Positions 38,853-48,104 of a stretch of 64,000 nt of DNA are shown here, piece by piece (the stretch's first letter is position 1; each line of letters starts with the position of its first letter). The stretch is from an uncultured Marinifilum sp. (GTDB lineage: Bacteria; Bacteroidota; Bacteroidia; Bacteroidales; Marinifilaceae), in NCBI RefSeq assembly GCF_963677195.1, contig NZ_OY781918.1, positions 4,638,923 to 4,702,922 on the forward strand. The letters are read 5' to 3'. Made by a program: the position numbers and the translations under genes. The notes beneath the pieces were generated by a model. The model was not told where the DNA came from and did not search any database. It worked only from the letters and a program-made list of their open reading frames with translations.

Positions 38853-40358
38853 CTACATTAAATTCTGAGGAAATAGCTCATACAATTTATTCACTTTATG
38901 ATCTGCAATTTGTTCAAGTACTGAATTGAGCCATTTTTGAGGATCTACATTGTGCATTTTACAGGTTCCAAAGAATGTATAGAACATAGCTGTTCTTTTT
39001 GCACCTTCATGCGATCCTGCAAACAGGTAATTTTTGCGACCAAGTGCATTGGGACGAATACTGTTTTCAATAGGATTGTTATCGATCAACAATTCTCCGT
39101 TATATAGATATGCCAGCAGACTATCCCATAAATTAATGGCATATAAAAATGCCTTTCCAATGGGACTTTTGGGAAGTACCAACTTGCTTTCATTACAAAT
39201 CCATTTTCCAAAATTATTCAAAACCGGAAGCGATTTTTCCAGGCGAACAGCTTTTTTCTGATCAGCAGATAAATCTGATATTTCTCTTTCAATGGCATAT
39301 ATCTTTTGAATTTGGAGCATTGCAAATTCGGCTCTGGTTTGATCTTGATCCAGTGCTTTTTCAAAATATCGGCGGGCATGAGCCCAACAGGCCAAATGGG
39401 TAACTTCTTTTTTATTTTTATACTGATCGTAAACTTTATATCCGTCGGTTTGCAAATATCCGGCAAATTCATTCAATATTTTTCGGGGAGCATCCTTATT
39501 TCGCCTCTTTTGATAATCGAAAACAACCATCCGTTTTAGCGGCGAATGATAAACCCAATAAAATCCACGATGGGTTTTGCCTTTTTTCTGTTTATCTAAA
39601 ACCCGGGTTGGCGTTTCATCAGCCTGCAGGTAACCATCATTTTTAACAGTATTTACCATGGCTTCATACAGCGGATTTAACAGATCACCCAACTGCTGTA
39701 CCCATGAATCGATAGTTGATGGAGCAATTTCGATATCAGCTCGTTTGAAAATCTGGCGTTGACGATACAATGGCAGATGATCCACATATTTATTAATCAA
39801 AATAGAAGATAAAAGGGCATTTCCGGCCAAACATTTTTCAATGGGACGTGAGGGCATATTAGCAATTAAGACACCTTCCTGATTTTCTTTTTCGTATTTT
39901 GGACGAATTAAAACCAACTTGAAAAACTTACCTGGTGTATATTCTAAAATCTCGGTTCTTTCCTCGCCAATTTTCTTTAAGCCATTTATATTTTCTTCCG
40001 GATTAATGATGATTTCACGCACAGGCAAATGTTCCGGCAATTTGTTTCTTCCTTTATGATTGCTGGCTTTTTTACGGGTATAACTGATCTTTTCCTTTAC
40101 GGTTTCATCCTTTATATCTTTATCTTTTTGGGCAAGTTCTTCGAAAGATAGGCTTAATTGATTTTCGTCAACAGAACCTTTTGCAAAACGTTCACTTTTA
40201 CTACCAAATGCAATGCGCTGTAATTGTTTGATATAGTTTTGTTGGCTGGTAATGATCTGTTCATTTTCCTGAATCAACAAATTTTGCTTTTGAATTAACT
40301 CCAAAAGTTCATCTTTGTTCTTATTTTCCAGCTTTAAACTCATGATGTTAAAATACAT
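38853..40358 (-). CDS. tnpC: IS66 transposase TnpC, copy 3
   Basis: A DDE transposase of about 500 residues, intact and identical in translation to copy 2. The catalytic segments ADETPTRVLD, TDGYKVYDQYK and NNPIENSIRPNALGRK are present. ATG 40358 and a second ATG 15 bp further in are both plausible starts. This copy has working-looking tnpA and tnpB, so it could supply functions that copy 2 has lost. Confidence 0.95.
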   Translation of the reverse strand: MYFNIMSLKLENKNKDELLELIQKQNLLIQENEQIITSQQNYIKQLQRIAFGSKSERFAKGSVDENQLSLSFEELAQKDKDIKDETVKEKISYTRKKASNHKGRNKLPEHLPVREIIINPEENINGLKKIGEERTEILEYTPGKFFKLVLIRPKYEKENQEGVLIANMPSRPIEKCLAGNALLSSILINKYVDHLPLYRQRQIFKRADIEIAPSTIDSWVQQLGDLLNPLYEAMVNTVKNDGYLQADETPTRVLDKQKKGKTHRGFYWVYHSPLKRMVVFDYQKRRNKDAPRKILNEFAGYLQTDGYKVYDQYKNKKEVTHLACWAHARRYFEKALDQDQTRAEFAMLQIQKIYAIEREISDLSADQKKAVRLEKSLPVLNNFGKWICNESKLVLPKSPIGKAFLYAINLWDSLLAYLYNGELLIDNNPIENSIRPNALGRKNYLFAGSHEGAKRTAMFYTFFGTCKMHNVDPQKWLNSVLEQIADHKVNKLYELFPQNLM

Positions 40359-40393
40359 CAAAGCCTTCTAAAAACCTGATTATTCATAGAATT

Positions 40394-40756
40394 TTAATCA
40401 ACAAAATTTGTAGATAAATATCTTCTACGTTTCTTGCATTTTTCAAAATCAATTCCCTGTAAAATCATGAATAATTCTTCATTAGTTAACTCAAAATTAG
40501 GAGTATCAATTCGTGCTGTTGGTCGCTTAAAAGTGCCTTTTTCCAAACGTTTGTAATAAATACAAAATCCATCGCTATCCCAGGATAATATCTTTACATG
40601 AGTCCTGTTTTTATTAAAAAACACAAAAAGGTATCCATTCATAGGATCCAATTGCATCCTGTTTTGTACCAGACCCGATAAGCCATCGAAGCCCTTGCGC
40701 ATATCACAAGGCTGACTGTAGACAAATATTTTTGTGTTGGTTGAAATTGCAATCAT
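40394..40756 (-). CDS. tnpB: IS66 accessory protein TnpB, copy 3
   Basis: 120 residues, intact (YSQPCDMRKGFDGLSGLV, then GYLFVFFNKNRTHVKILSWD). It shares SWDSDGF and PTARID with the broken copy 2 rather than copy 1, so it is the best reference for the ancestral state of copy 2. It has no insertion at the site used in copy 2. Confidence 0.95.
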   Translation of the reverse strand: MIAISTNTKIFVYSQPCDMRKGFDGLSGLVQNRMQLDPMNGYLFVFFNKNRTHVKILSWDSDGFCIYYKRLEKGTFKRPTARIDTPNFELTNEELFMILQGIDFEKCKKRRRYLSTNFVD

Positions 40757-41023
40757 CTACTCGTAAATTATAATTTGAGTTCCCGATTTTGTCGTGATTT
40801 CCATAACTTTTTCAGCCTGTTTTTTGCCATCCGATAAATTGATCTCTTGAAAATGCCCTTCAGATTGACAGGATCCCTCACTTGGATTTTGCAAACGGTA
40901 TTTTTTCAGCCAATACTGTAATCCGTGTCGGGTATAATCTTTTCCCTTCGAAAATTCATACTGATTTAAATCGCTCTCCAAATACAACTCAACCTCCTTA
41001 AACATGATTTCTTCTTTTGTCAT
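40757..41023 (-). CDS. tnpA: IS66 accessory protein TnpA, copy 3
   Basis: 88 residues, the same translation as the other two copies. It is the first gene of the inverted element, starting 58 bp from its terminal repeat, and abuts tnpB. Confidence 0.85.
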   Translation of the reverse strand: MTKEEIMFKEVELYLESDLNQYEFSKGKDYTRHGLQYWLKKYRLQNPSEGSCQSEGHFQEINLSDGKKQAEKVMEITTKSGTQIIIYE

Positions 41024-41081
41024 GCTCCAAAATTAAATTATCGAAAAATGAAAGAAAAGATGGGCTTGGTCGGATGGTTAC

Positions 41082-43020
41082 AATCGTACCAAAGTGGAAT
41101 TGAAATGCTATAAATAAAATTGCTGTTTTCATGATTTTTTTCTCTCAATCGTACCAAAGTGGAATTGAAATGGATTTAAATTTTTTTAGAGTTTCAAAAT
41201 GATTATTGCTCTCAATCGTACCAAAGTGGAATTGAAATAGGCTGAAGATTACGCCACCCGCTCGACCTATTGGGACTCTCAATCGTACCAAAGTGGAATT
41301 GAAATTGTCTAGGAATCTACTGTTTCCTATTTTTTCAATTACCTCTCAATCGTACCAAAGTGGAATTGAAATCTATTAATGCGGTGTGAAAATCATTCTC
41401 TATAAGTAACTCTCAATCGTACCAAAGTGGAATTGAAATCGATGTAAAAAATGAGATTGAAAAGGAAGAAAAAACACTCTCAATCGTACCAAAGTGGAAT
41501 TGAAATAAATATTAAAGCTAAAAACGATAGGCAAAATACTATCTCTCAATCGTACCAAAGTGGAATTGAAATACTTAATTGTGGAGGTGCCATCATGTTT
41601 AGTAGTGTCTCTCAATCGTACCAAAGTGGAATTGAAATGATAAATTAAGATTAATTCATCAATTTGTTACATCACCTCTCAATCGTACCAAAGTGGAATT
41701 GAAATATCGTAAATTCTTACTTGCCGCATATGCAAATTTCACTCTCAATCGTACCAAAGTGGAATTGAAATGTTGTTCCGCTTCCTGCAACATTATCAAG
41801 TACAATATCCTCTCAATCGTACCAAAGTGGAATTGAAATTATCAATAGTATTCTTATCATCCTCTAGCCATTTTACTCTCAATCGTACCAAAGTGGAATT
41901 GAAATACAAGAGCAGTAAGAAAATTCAGTAGGTCTACCAGCTCTCAATCGTACCAAAGTGGAATTGAAATTAGTAAGGGTGTTGTTAAGGGGGGTGCTCA
42001 ACAAGGGCTCTCAATCGTACCAAAGTGGAATTGAAATCTGAGATTTAACATCTTGCGAATCGTCTGAAACTCCTCTCAATCGTACCAAAGTGGAATTGAA
42101 ATGCTTTTAGATGTCTTACCTTTTCGCCCTCCTCCAGACTCTCAATCGTACCAAAGTGGAATTGAAATAACGATACAGGCGAACGAATAACATATATGAT
42201 TTCACTCTCAATCGTACCAAAGTGGAATTGAAATTTAAATGTAGTAGGGAATATAGTAGCTAGTGGTAGTCTCTCAATCGTACCAAAGTGGAATTGAAAT
42301 GTTCAGATAGTAATGCCCCTTATATGGATGTTTTAGACTCTCAATCGTACCAAAGTGGAATTGAAATGCTACACGAATTTACTAGCAATTTATGGCCATA
42401 TTCCTCTCAATCGTACCAAAGTGGAATTGAAATATTTAAATTTCATTACTAATCCTTCGGGGTATAGTCTCTCAATCGTACCAAAGTGGAATTGAAATTC
42501 TTTATGATTAACCTGATTTTTACCGCTAACTTCTCTCAATCGTACCAAAGTGGAATTGAAATATTTAATCCTCCTAGTGCATAAGGTCTTGAACCGACTC
42601 TCAATCGTACCAAAGTGGAATTGAAATCTATGACTGAGTTGTTCGATTGATTGTGAATTTCGCTCTCAATCGTACCAAAGTGGAATTGAAATTGGATAAC
42701 TCTACAAAAACAAGCTGAGAAATGTGCCTCTCAATCGTACCAAAGTGGAATTGAAATGCCAGAAATGTAACCTTTATAGGTTTTACAGTGCTTCTCTCAA
42801 TCGTACCAAAGTGGAATTGAAATTACGTGGCACAAGAAAATAAAAGAATGAAAGTATACAGTGCTTCTCTCAATCGTACCAAAGTGGAATTGAAATTACG
42901 TGGCACAAGAAAATAAAAGAATGAAAGTATACTCTCAATCGTAAAGTGGAATTGAAATCTGAAAACATCACCTCTTCCGATTCTAAAAACCTCTCCTCTC
43001 AATCGTACCAAAGTGGAATT
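41082..43020 (+). CRISPR. CRISPR array block 5 (trailer end, about 30 repeats)
   Basis: It begins with a 25-nt repeat fragment (41082-41106) abutting IS66 copy 3. Repeats then run to the end of the array. The last units are damaged. A stretch of about 73 bp, including one repeat and its spacer, is tandemly duplicated around 42785-42931. The next repeat (42932-42958) lacks three bases. The terminal one (42996-43020) lacks its last five bases. This decay is expected at the oldest, leader-distal end. No gene is seen between the array and sbcD. Confidence 0.97.
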
Positions 43021-43062
43021 ACAAACATTTTTCATTCATAATAGTTCCAACATAATTCTGTA

Positions 43063-43095
43063 TTGTAATTTCAGCTATTCTATAAAATACTTTTG
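43063..43095 (+). promoter_or_regulatory. Candidate Bacteroidota promoter for sbcDC
   Basis: TTG at 43063-43065 and TACTTTTG (TAnnTTTG) at 43088-43095 are separated by 22 nt, slightly longer than the usual spacing. They lie about 108 bp before the sbcD start and beyond the last CRISPR repeat. Confidence 0.45.
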
Positions 43096-43202
43096 CCTGA
43101 TGCTGAAAAATGTACCATTTTTTATTTTTAAACACATCTAATTTGCTCTCTTGTCACAAATTCTTTTTCTATATTCACTTCTACAAAAAATATTATTTAT
43201 TC

Positions 43203-44417
43203 ATGAGAATATTACATACATCCGATTGGCATATCGGACAGCGTTTGCATGGCAAAGACCGATTCGATGAACATGAAAACTTTTTCAACTGGATTCTTCA
43301 TATCATTAATGAAAAACAAATTGATTTACTCCTTATTGCGGGAGATATATTTGATGTTGGTTATCCTTCGAATGCTGCATTGCAACAATACTATCGCTTT
43401 CTTACAAAATGTAAAGAAAGTTCTTGTCAAAAGCTTATTATAACAGGTGGTAATCATGATTATGTAAGCACTTTAAACGCGCCACAAAGCCTTTTAGATG
43501 CATTAGATATTTCTGTTATTGGTGGCGTGCCCGATTCCATTGATAAGGAAATAATAGAAGTAAAAAATAAAGAAGGCCAATTAGCCGCTTATGTCTGTGC
43601 TGTGCCTTTCTTAAGAGATCGAGATATTCGCAAAGGTATAGCGGGTGAGAGCTACGAAGACAAAGTAAAGGCAACAAGCTTGGGTATTTCCAATCATTAC
43701 CAGGAAGTGGCTAATTGTGTTGAAAAAATCAATACAAAAAAATTACCCGTAATTGCAACTGGACATCTTTATATGGCTGGTTCTTCCACCAGCGATAGCG
43801 AAAGAGATATTCAAATGGGAAATCAGGCAGCTTTTAAGTGGAATGATTTTCCTCAAAACTTTAACTATGTTGCCTTAGGACATATTCATCGTCCACAACG
43901 CATATCTAAACAAGAACAAGTTCGTTATTCCGGATCGCCAATTCCCTTAAGTTTTAGTGAGAAAAATGACCTAAAAGAAGTTGTTATTGTAGAATTCAAG
44001 GATAATAAACTCGATTCGATAGAATCAGTTCCGGTACCATTATTTAGAAGACTTATTGCATTTACCGGAAATTTAGATAAAGTTACCGCACAAATACGAC
44101 AACATAAATCGGTAGGTGAATTTACAGATTGGGCTGAAATTCAAATTGTAGAAGAAAACTACGATCCTAATTTGATACAAAAATACAAAGAGCTTTTGTC
44201 TGAAGATTTTGATTTGGAAATTATAAAACCATCCATCAGCTTTAAGGATCGTATTACGGGTGTATCAGAATTGTATGAGGAACAAGTTGCTTTAAAAGAC
44301 CTAACAAACCAAGAGGTTTTTGAGAAACTTTTAGATCGTTCGAATTTCGAAGACCGAACTGAATTACAAAACAGCTACCAACAGCTATTGCAGGAAATGA
44401 ATGAACAGGAACAATAA
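43203..44417 (+). CDS. sbcD: SbcD (Mre11-like) exonuclease subunit
   Basis: The nuclease subunit of SbcCD, which cleaves hairpins and protein-blocked DNA ends. Metallophosphoesterase motifs are in order: HTSDWHIGQ, LIAGDIFD, ITGGNHDYV, ATGHLYM and ALGHIHRPQ. I chose the ATG at 43203 (MRILHTSDWHIG, 404 residues). The longer frame from 43110 adds a low-complexity aromatic stretch not found in SbcD. It lies 18 bp before sbcC and is the first gene after the trailer end of the array. Confidence 0.95.
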   Translation: MRILHTSDWHIGQRLHGKDRFDEHENFFNWILHIINEKQIDLLLIAGDIFDVGYPSNAALQQYYRFLTKCKESSCQKLIITGGNHDYVSTLNAPQSLLDALDISVIGGVPDSIDKEIIEVKNKEGQLAAYVCAVPFLRDRDIRKGIAGESYEDKVKATSLGISNHYQEVANCVEKINTKKLPVIATGHLYMAGSSTSDSERDIQMGNQAAFKWNDFPQNFNYVALGHIHRPQRISKQEQVRYSGSPIPLSFSEKNDLKEVVIVEFKDNKLDSIESVPVPLFRRLIAFTGNLDKVTAQIRQHKSVGEFTDWAEIQIVEENYDPNLIQKYKELLSEDFDLEIIKPSISFKDRITGVSELYEEQVALKDLTNQEVFEKLLDRSNFEDRTELQNSYQQLLQEMNEQEQ

Positions 44418-44435
44418 GATCATATTTCATATACG

Positions 44436-47400
44436 ATGAAGATTACCCAACTAAGAATAAAAAACCTTAACTCTTTAAAAGAGGAACATACTATAAATTT
44501 TAATAAAGCCCCATTAAGTGAAACAGGTTTATTTGCCATTACTGGCCAAACAGGAGCAGGTAAAAGTACTTTACTCGATGCTATCAGCTTAGCTTTATAT
44601 AACCAAATTCCGCGCAGTGGAAAACTATCTACTGCTAATATTGAAAAATTTGGGACATTAATCACACGAGGAACATCCGATTGTTTCGCTGAAGTTGAAT
44701 ACCTGGTGAGTGGAAATAGCTACCGTTCGAAATGGAGCATTAGTCGAAACAGAAATCACAATCTTCGTGATTACGAAATGGAACTTTCTCAATTGAATCA
44801 CGATGGTGAATGGGATATTTTGGAACAAGCAAAAAGAAATATCCCAAGCAAAAATACTGAGATAACTGGTCTAAACTACGATCAATTCGTAAAATCAATT
44901 GTTCTATCGCAAGGCGAATTTGCCAGATTTTTAAAGGCAAATGCCAACGAACGCTCCGAGTTACTTGAGAAAATTACGGGAACTGAAATTTACCGCCAAA
45001 TTGGAATCGCAGCTTATACCAAGCTAAGAGAGCAAAAAGCAAAAATAGAAGCTTTAAATAATAAAATGCAGGGCATAGAACTATTAAGCCCAGAAGATAA
45101 AGAAAGTATTATAGAGAAAAGTAAAGAGCTAAAGATCGAACTTGAAAAGTTAGAGAAGCAAATCAAAATCACCAAAGAACAAATTGATATTCGCAAACAA
45201 GAATCAGCACTTAAACTTTCTCTTGAAAAAAATAGAAAAGATGAAGAAATAATCAAAAAAGAAATTCAAGATTTCGCTCCCCATTTGCAACAACTCGAAC
45301 AACATAACAAACTGATTCATATTAAGGGAGATTTGCAACAAAACATACTATTGGCAAATCAAATTGAACAGCTTAAAAAACAAACTGGAGAATGGGAAAA
45401 ACAAATTACAGATAAAAAGAAAGAGCTTGAGCAAATAAGTAAGCAAGTAGCTATTCTTATTGAGAATGAAAAACGCTTAAACACAGAGCGCAAACAGTTG
45501 TTACCTATTCTTAACAAGGTTTCACTCTTAGATGAACAATTAAAAAATCTGACAGCTCAAATCAAAGAATACAAAAATGAATTGAATGGCTCTACCCTTG
45601 CCTATAAAAATCTGGAAACAAAACAGAATGAACACACTAAAAATTTAAAAACCTGTGAGAATTACAAATTAGAAATTGAGAAGTTTCTTAGCAAAAATAA
45701 AGCCCTTGAAGAGGTTCCTGCTTTATTACCTTTGGTGAATGAGCAAGTAAAGCAAATGAGAAATATCTTTTCAAAGTTCGATGAGGAAGTAAAAATTTTA
45801 CAAAATAAAGAGCTGAGAAATCAACTACTTAAAGGAAGTAATTGGACTGAAAAAATTGAGATTATTCATAAAAATATCGATGATTTCAAAACTCAGCTAC
45901 TCCCACTTGAAGAAGAGCTAAAAAAAGCAAAATTTAGTAATCGAGACGAGTTAAAACAACTAACAGAACAAGCAGCTCAAAAAATTAGGAGTCTTGATCA
46001 ACTTGAACTACTTCAGAAGTCTTACATTAAGAATAATAAAGAAAAACTTGAGTTAGAACTAAAATTAAAAGCTAACAATAAATCAATAGCCACAGGTAAA
46101 GATTTTCTGAAAGAAGAAGAACCTAAATTAAAAGTTTTACAACTTAAAGAGAAAGAAATAAATCTGCGAATACAGCGCTTACAGCTAGAATCGTCATTAG
46201 AGGATAAACGTGAAAAACTAATTCCTAACGAGCCTTGTCCTTTGTGCGGTTCAACTCATCATCCTTTTGTAGAAAGCTACGAAAATAAGAGTAAGGAAAG
46301 CAAAAAAGAGCAAGAACAATTAAATGCTGATATAAAAAGTATAACAAACAATATCGATGCAAAACAAAAAGAATTGGTTCACCTAAATGCCGACAATAAG
46401 AATATTCAAGAGCAATCTGACAAATTAAAAATTACTTTGAATGATGATTTTCAAGATTTTGAAAAAGAAAAGTTAAAACTCAAAATCTCTTTGAAAATAC
46501 TCGATGAAGATAGCTTAAAAAAACTAATTGAAGATATTAAGAATCAGGATCTACAAATAAAAAAATTAGCTTTAAAATTCGATTCTAAGGAGAATATTAA
46601 TAAAAATTTACAATTACTAAAGCCCATTATTGATAAAGCAACACAAATTGCCGAAGCTCAAAAACAAAGTGAACTCCATCTGTCTAAATTATCAGAGTTT
46701 ATTGAGGGAAAATCAAATCTAAAATCAAAATTAGAAAGCTTAAGTACCCTTCATATTCAATATCAAAAGAAAAAAGAAGAACTTTCATCTCAAGACAAAA
46801 AAATTGTTCAACTAAATGAATTGATAAAAGCAGGAATTGAAAAACTAGAAGCAAACCGCAAAGAGATAAACCAGCAAACACTTAAGCTTAACAAATTTTC
46901 TGAATCTAAATTAGATATTGATAAAAAGCGAAAAGAATTATTAGGCGATAAATTACCAGCCGAAGAGCAAATAAAAATCGATAATAAACTAGAGCAAGCA
47001 AGTCTGCAATCGCAAGAAAGTAAGAAAAATGAACTAAACGCAAAAAACAACATTGCAAACCTGAAAACACTATTAAATAAGGAAGAAAAAAACCTTAGCG
47101 AATTGCAAAAAAAATACGAGAACGAATTTAAAACACTACTAGCTCTTGTTCGAGAACGATCTTTTGATAATTTAGAATTGGCAATTAAAGCTATTTTACC
47201 TGAAGAAATAGCCGAGAATATTAAAAATAAAAAAGATACTTATCAGAATAAAAAAACAGCTAATGAGCAAAGCAAAAAAGATATAGAAGAATCTTTAGTG
47301 AAAATAACTGAGAAACTTAGCGAGATGCCTACTGATGAGCTCTTAAAAAATGAAAAACTCGAAGATGCGCGATTAGGAGAAGCGAATAAAAATTTAGGTG

Positions 47401-47993
47401 CCTTTGAACAACAACTAAAACAAGACAAAGAGAATCAAAAACGTGCAGGAAGTCTGCTAAATGAATTGGAATTACAAAGAAAGGAAGTTAAGCGTTGGGA
47501 CAACCTGAACAATTTAATTGGCGATGCTACAGGAAATAAATACAGTAAATTTGCTCAGGAACTTACCCTCCAACAAATGTTGAGTCTGGCAAATCAGCAC
47601 CTTATGAAACTAGACAAGCGTTACCTTTTAAAATACAATGCGCAACAAAACGAAGACCTGTTTGTGGTAGATACTTTGCAAGGCAACGAGGAACGATCGG
47701 TTCGCACACTTTCGGGTGGTGAGAGCTTTATCATCTCACTTGCTTTGGCATTGGGTTTATCGGATTTAGCCGGCCAAAACACCCAATTGGAAACTCTCTT
47801 TATTGATGAAGGTTTTGGAAGCTTAGACCAAGTGACTCTTGAACTAGCTTTAGGAACTTTGGAGCGATTACAAGCCGAAAGTAACCGAACAATTGGCATA
47901 ATTAGTCACGTTGAAGCTTTAAAGGAACGCATTAGCACACAAATAGAATTGGTAAAAGACAATTCGGGCAATAGCCATATTGAAATAAGATAA
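44436..47993 (+). CDS. sbcC: SbcC (Rad50-like) ATPase subunit
   Basis: A 1185-residue SMC-like ATPase of the SbcCD nuclease. Walker A GQTGAGKSTLLDAISLALY is near residues 38-56. Two long coiled-coil arms flank the zinc hook CPLCGSTHHPF near residue 600. At the C-terminus are the signature motif TLSGGESFIISLALALG and Walker B TLFIDEGFGSLDQ near residue 1122. The length and order are normal, so it appears functional. It forms an operon with sbcD. Confidence 0.96.
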   Translation: MKITQLRIKNLNSLKEEHTINFNKAPLSETGLFAITGQTGAGKSTLLDAISLALYNQIPRSGKLSTANIEKFGTLITRGTSDCFAEVEYLVSGNSYRSKWSISRNRNHNLRDYEMELSQLNHDGEWDILEQAKRNIPSKNTEITGLNYDQFVKSIVLSQGEFARFLKANANERSELLEKITGTEIYRQIGIAAYTKLREQKAKIEALNNKMQGIELLSPEDKESIIEKSKELKIELEKLEKQIKITKEQIDIRKQESALKLSLEKNRKDEEIIKKEIQDFAPHLQQLEQHNKLIHIKGDLQQNILLANQIEQLKKQTGEWEKQITDKKKELEQISKQVAILIENEKRLNTERKQLLPILNKVSLLDEQLKNLTAQIKEYKNELNGSTLAYKNLETKQNEHTKNLKTCENYKLEIEKFLSKNKALEEVPALLPLVNEQVKQMRNIFSKFDEEVKILQNKELRNQLLKGSNWTEKIEIIHKNIDDFKTQLLPLEEELKKAKFSNRDELKQLTEQAAQKIRSLDQLELLQKSYIKNNKEKLELELKLKANNKSIATGKDFLKEEEPKLKVLQLKEKEINLRIQRLQLESSLEDKREKLIPNEPCPLCGSTHHPFVESYENKSKESKKEQEQLNADIKSITNNIDAKQKELVHLNADNKNIQEQSDKLKITLNDDFQDFEKEKLKLKISLKILDEDSLKKLIEDIKNQDLQIKKLALKFDSKENINKNLQLLKPIIDKATQIAEAQKQSELHLSKLSEFIEGKSNLKSKLESLSTLHIQYQKKKEELSSQDKKIVQLNELIKAGIEKLEANRKEINQQTLKLNKFSESKLDIDKKRKELLGDKLPAEEQIKIDNKLEQASLQSQESKKNELNAKNNIANLKTLLNKEEKNLSELQKKYENEFKTLLALVRERSFDNLELAIKAILPEEIAENIKNKKDTYQNKKTANEQSKKDIEESLVKITEKLSEMPTDELLKNEKLEDARLGEANKNLGAFEQQLKQDKENQKRAGSLLNELELQRKEVKRWDNLNNLIGDATGNKYSKFAQELTLQQMLSLANQHLMKLDKRYLLKYNAQQNEDLFVVDTLQGNEERSVRTLSGGESFIISLALALGLSDLAGQNTQLETLFIDEGFGSLDQVTLELALGTLERLQAESNRTIGIISHVEALKERISTQIELVKDNSGNSHIEIR

Positions 47994-48043
47994 GCTTATA
48001 ATACGTATTTTTTCAGACAGCTACTCTTGCTTGTACTATTCAT

Positions 48044-48080
48044 AAAACGGCCTTTAAAATAAATTTAAGGCCGTTTTTTA
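48044..48080 (+). terminator. Intrinsic terminator after sbcC
   Basis: An 11-bp stem (AAAACGGCCTT with AAGGCCGTTTT) has an AT-rich loop and ends in a T run. It lies between sbcC and the convergent sugar kinase and could serve both strands. Confidence 0.85.
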
Positions 48081-48104
48081 TTCTTTTATAATAATCATGC
48101 ATAA

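Larger units (their letters stand above)
38837..41081 (-). mobile_element. IS66-family insertion sequence, copy 3 (inverted, no target duplication)
   Basis: 2245 bp, inverted relative to copies 1 and 2, with complete ends (GTACCCATCCGGCC at left, CGGATGGTTAC at right). The left flank is TTTGTAAC, but the right flank is AATCGTAC, the repeat lacking its first five bases. There is thus no 8-bp duplication, and part of a spacer and repeat is missing on the right. A deletion next to the element or recombination between IS copies would explain this. All three genes look intact. Confidence 0.94.

Noticed and set aside
15155..43035. Dozens of short ORFs in the array encoding repeats such as FQFHFGTIE, NSTLVRLR and LNRTKVELK
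   Set aside because: They are six-frame translations of the invariant CRISPR repeat and its spacers, with no start context or independent coding signal.
43110..43202. Longer N-terminus for SbcD
   Set aside because: The extra 31 residues are low-complexity and aromatic, and SbcD proteins start at the MRILHTSDWHIG motif.
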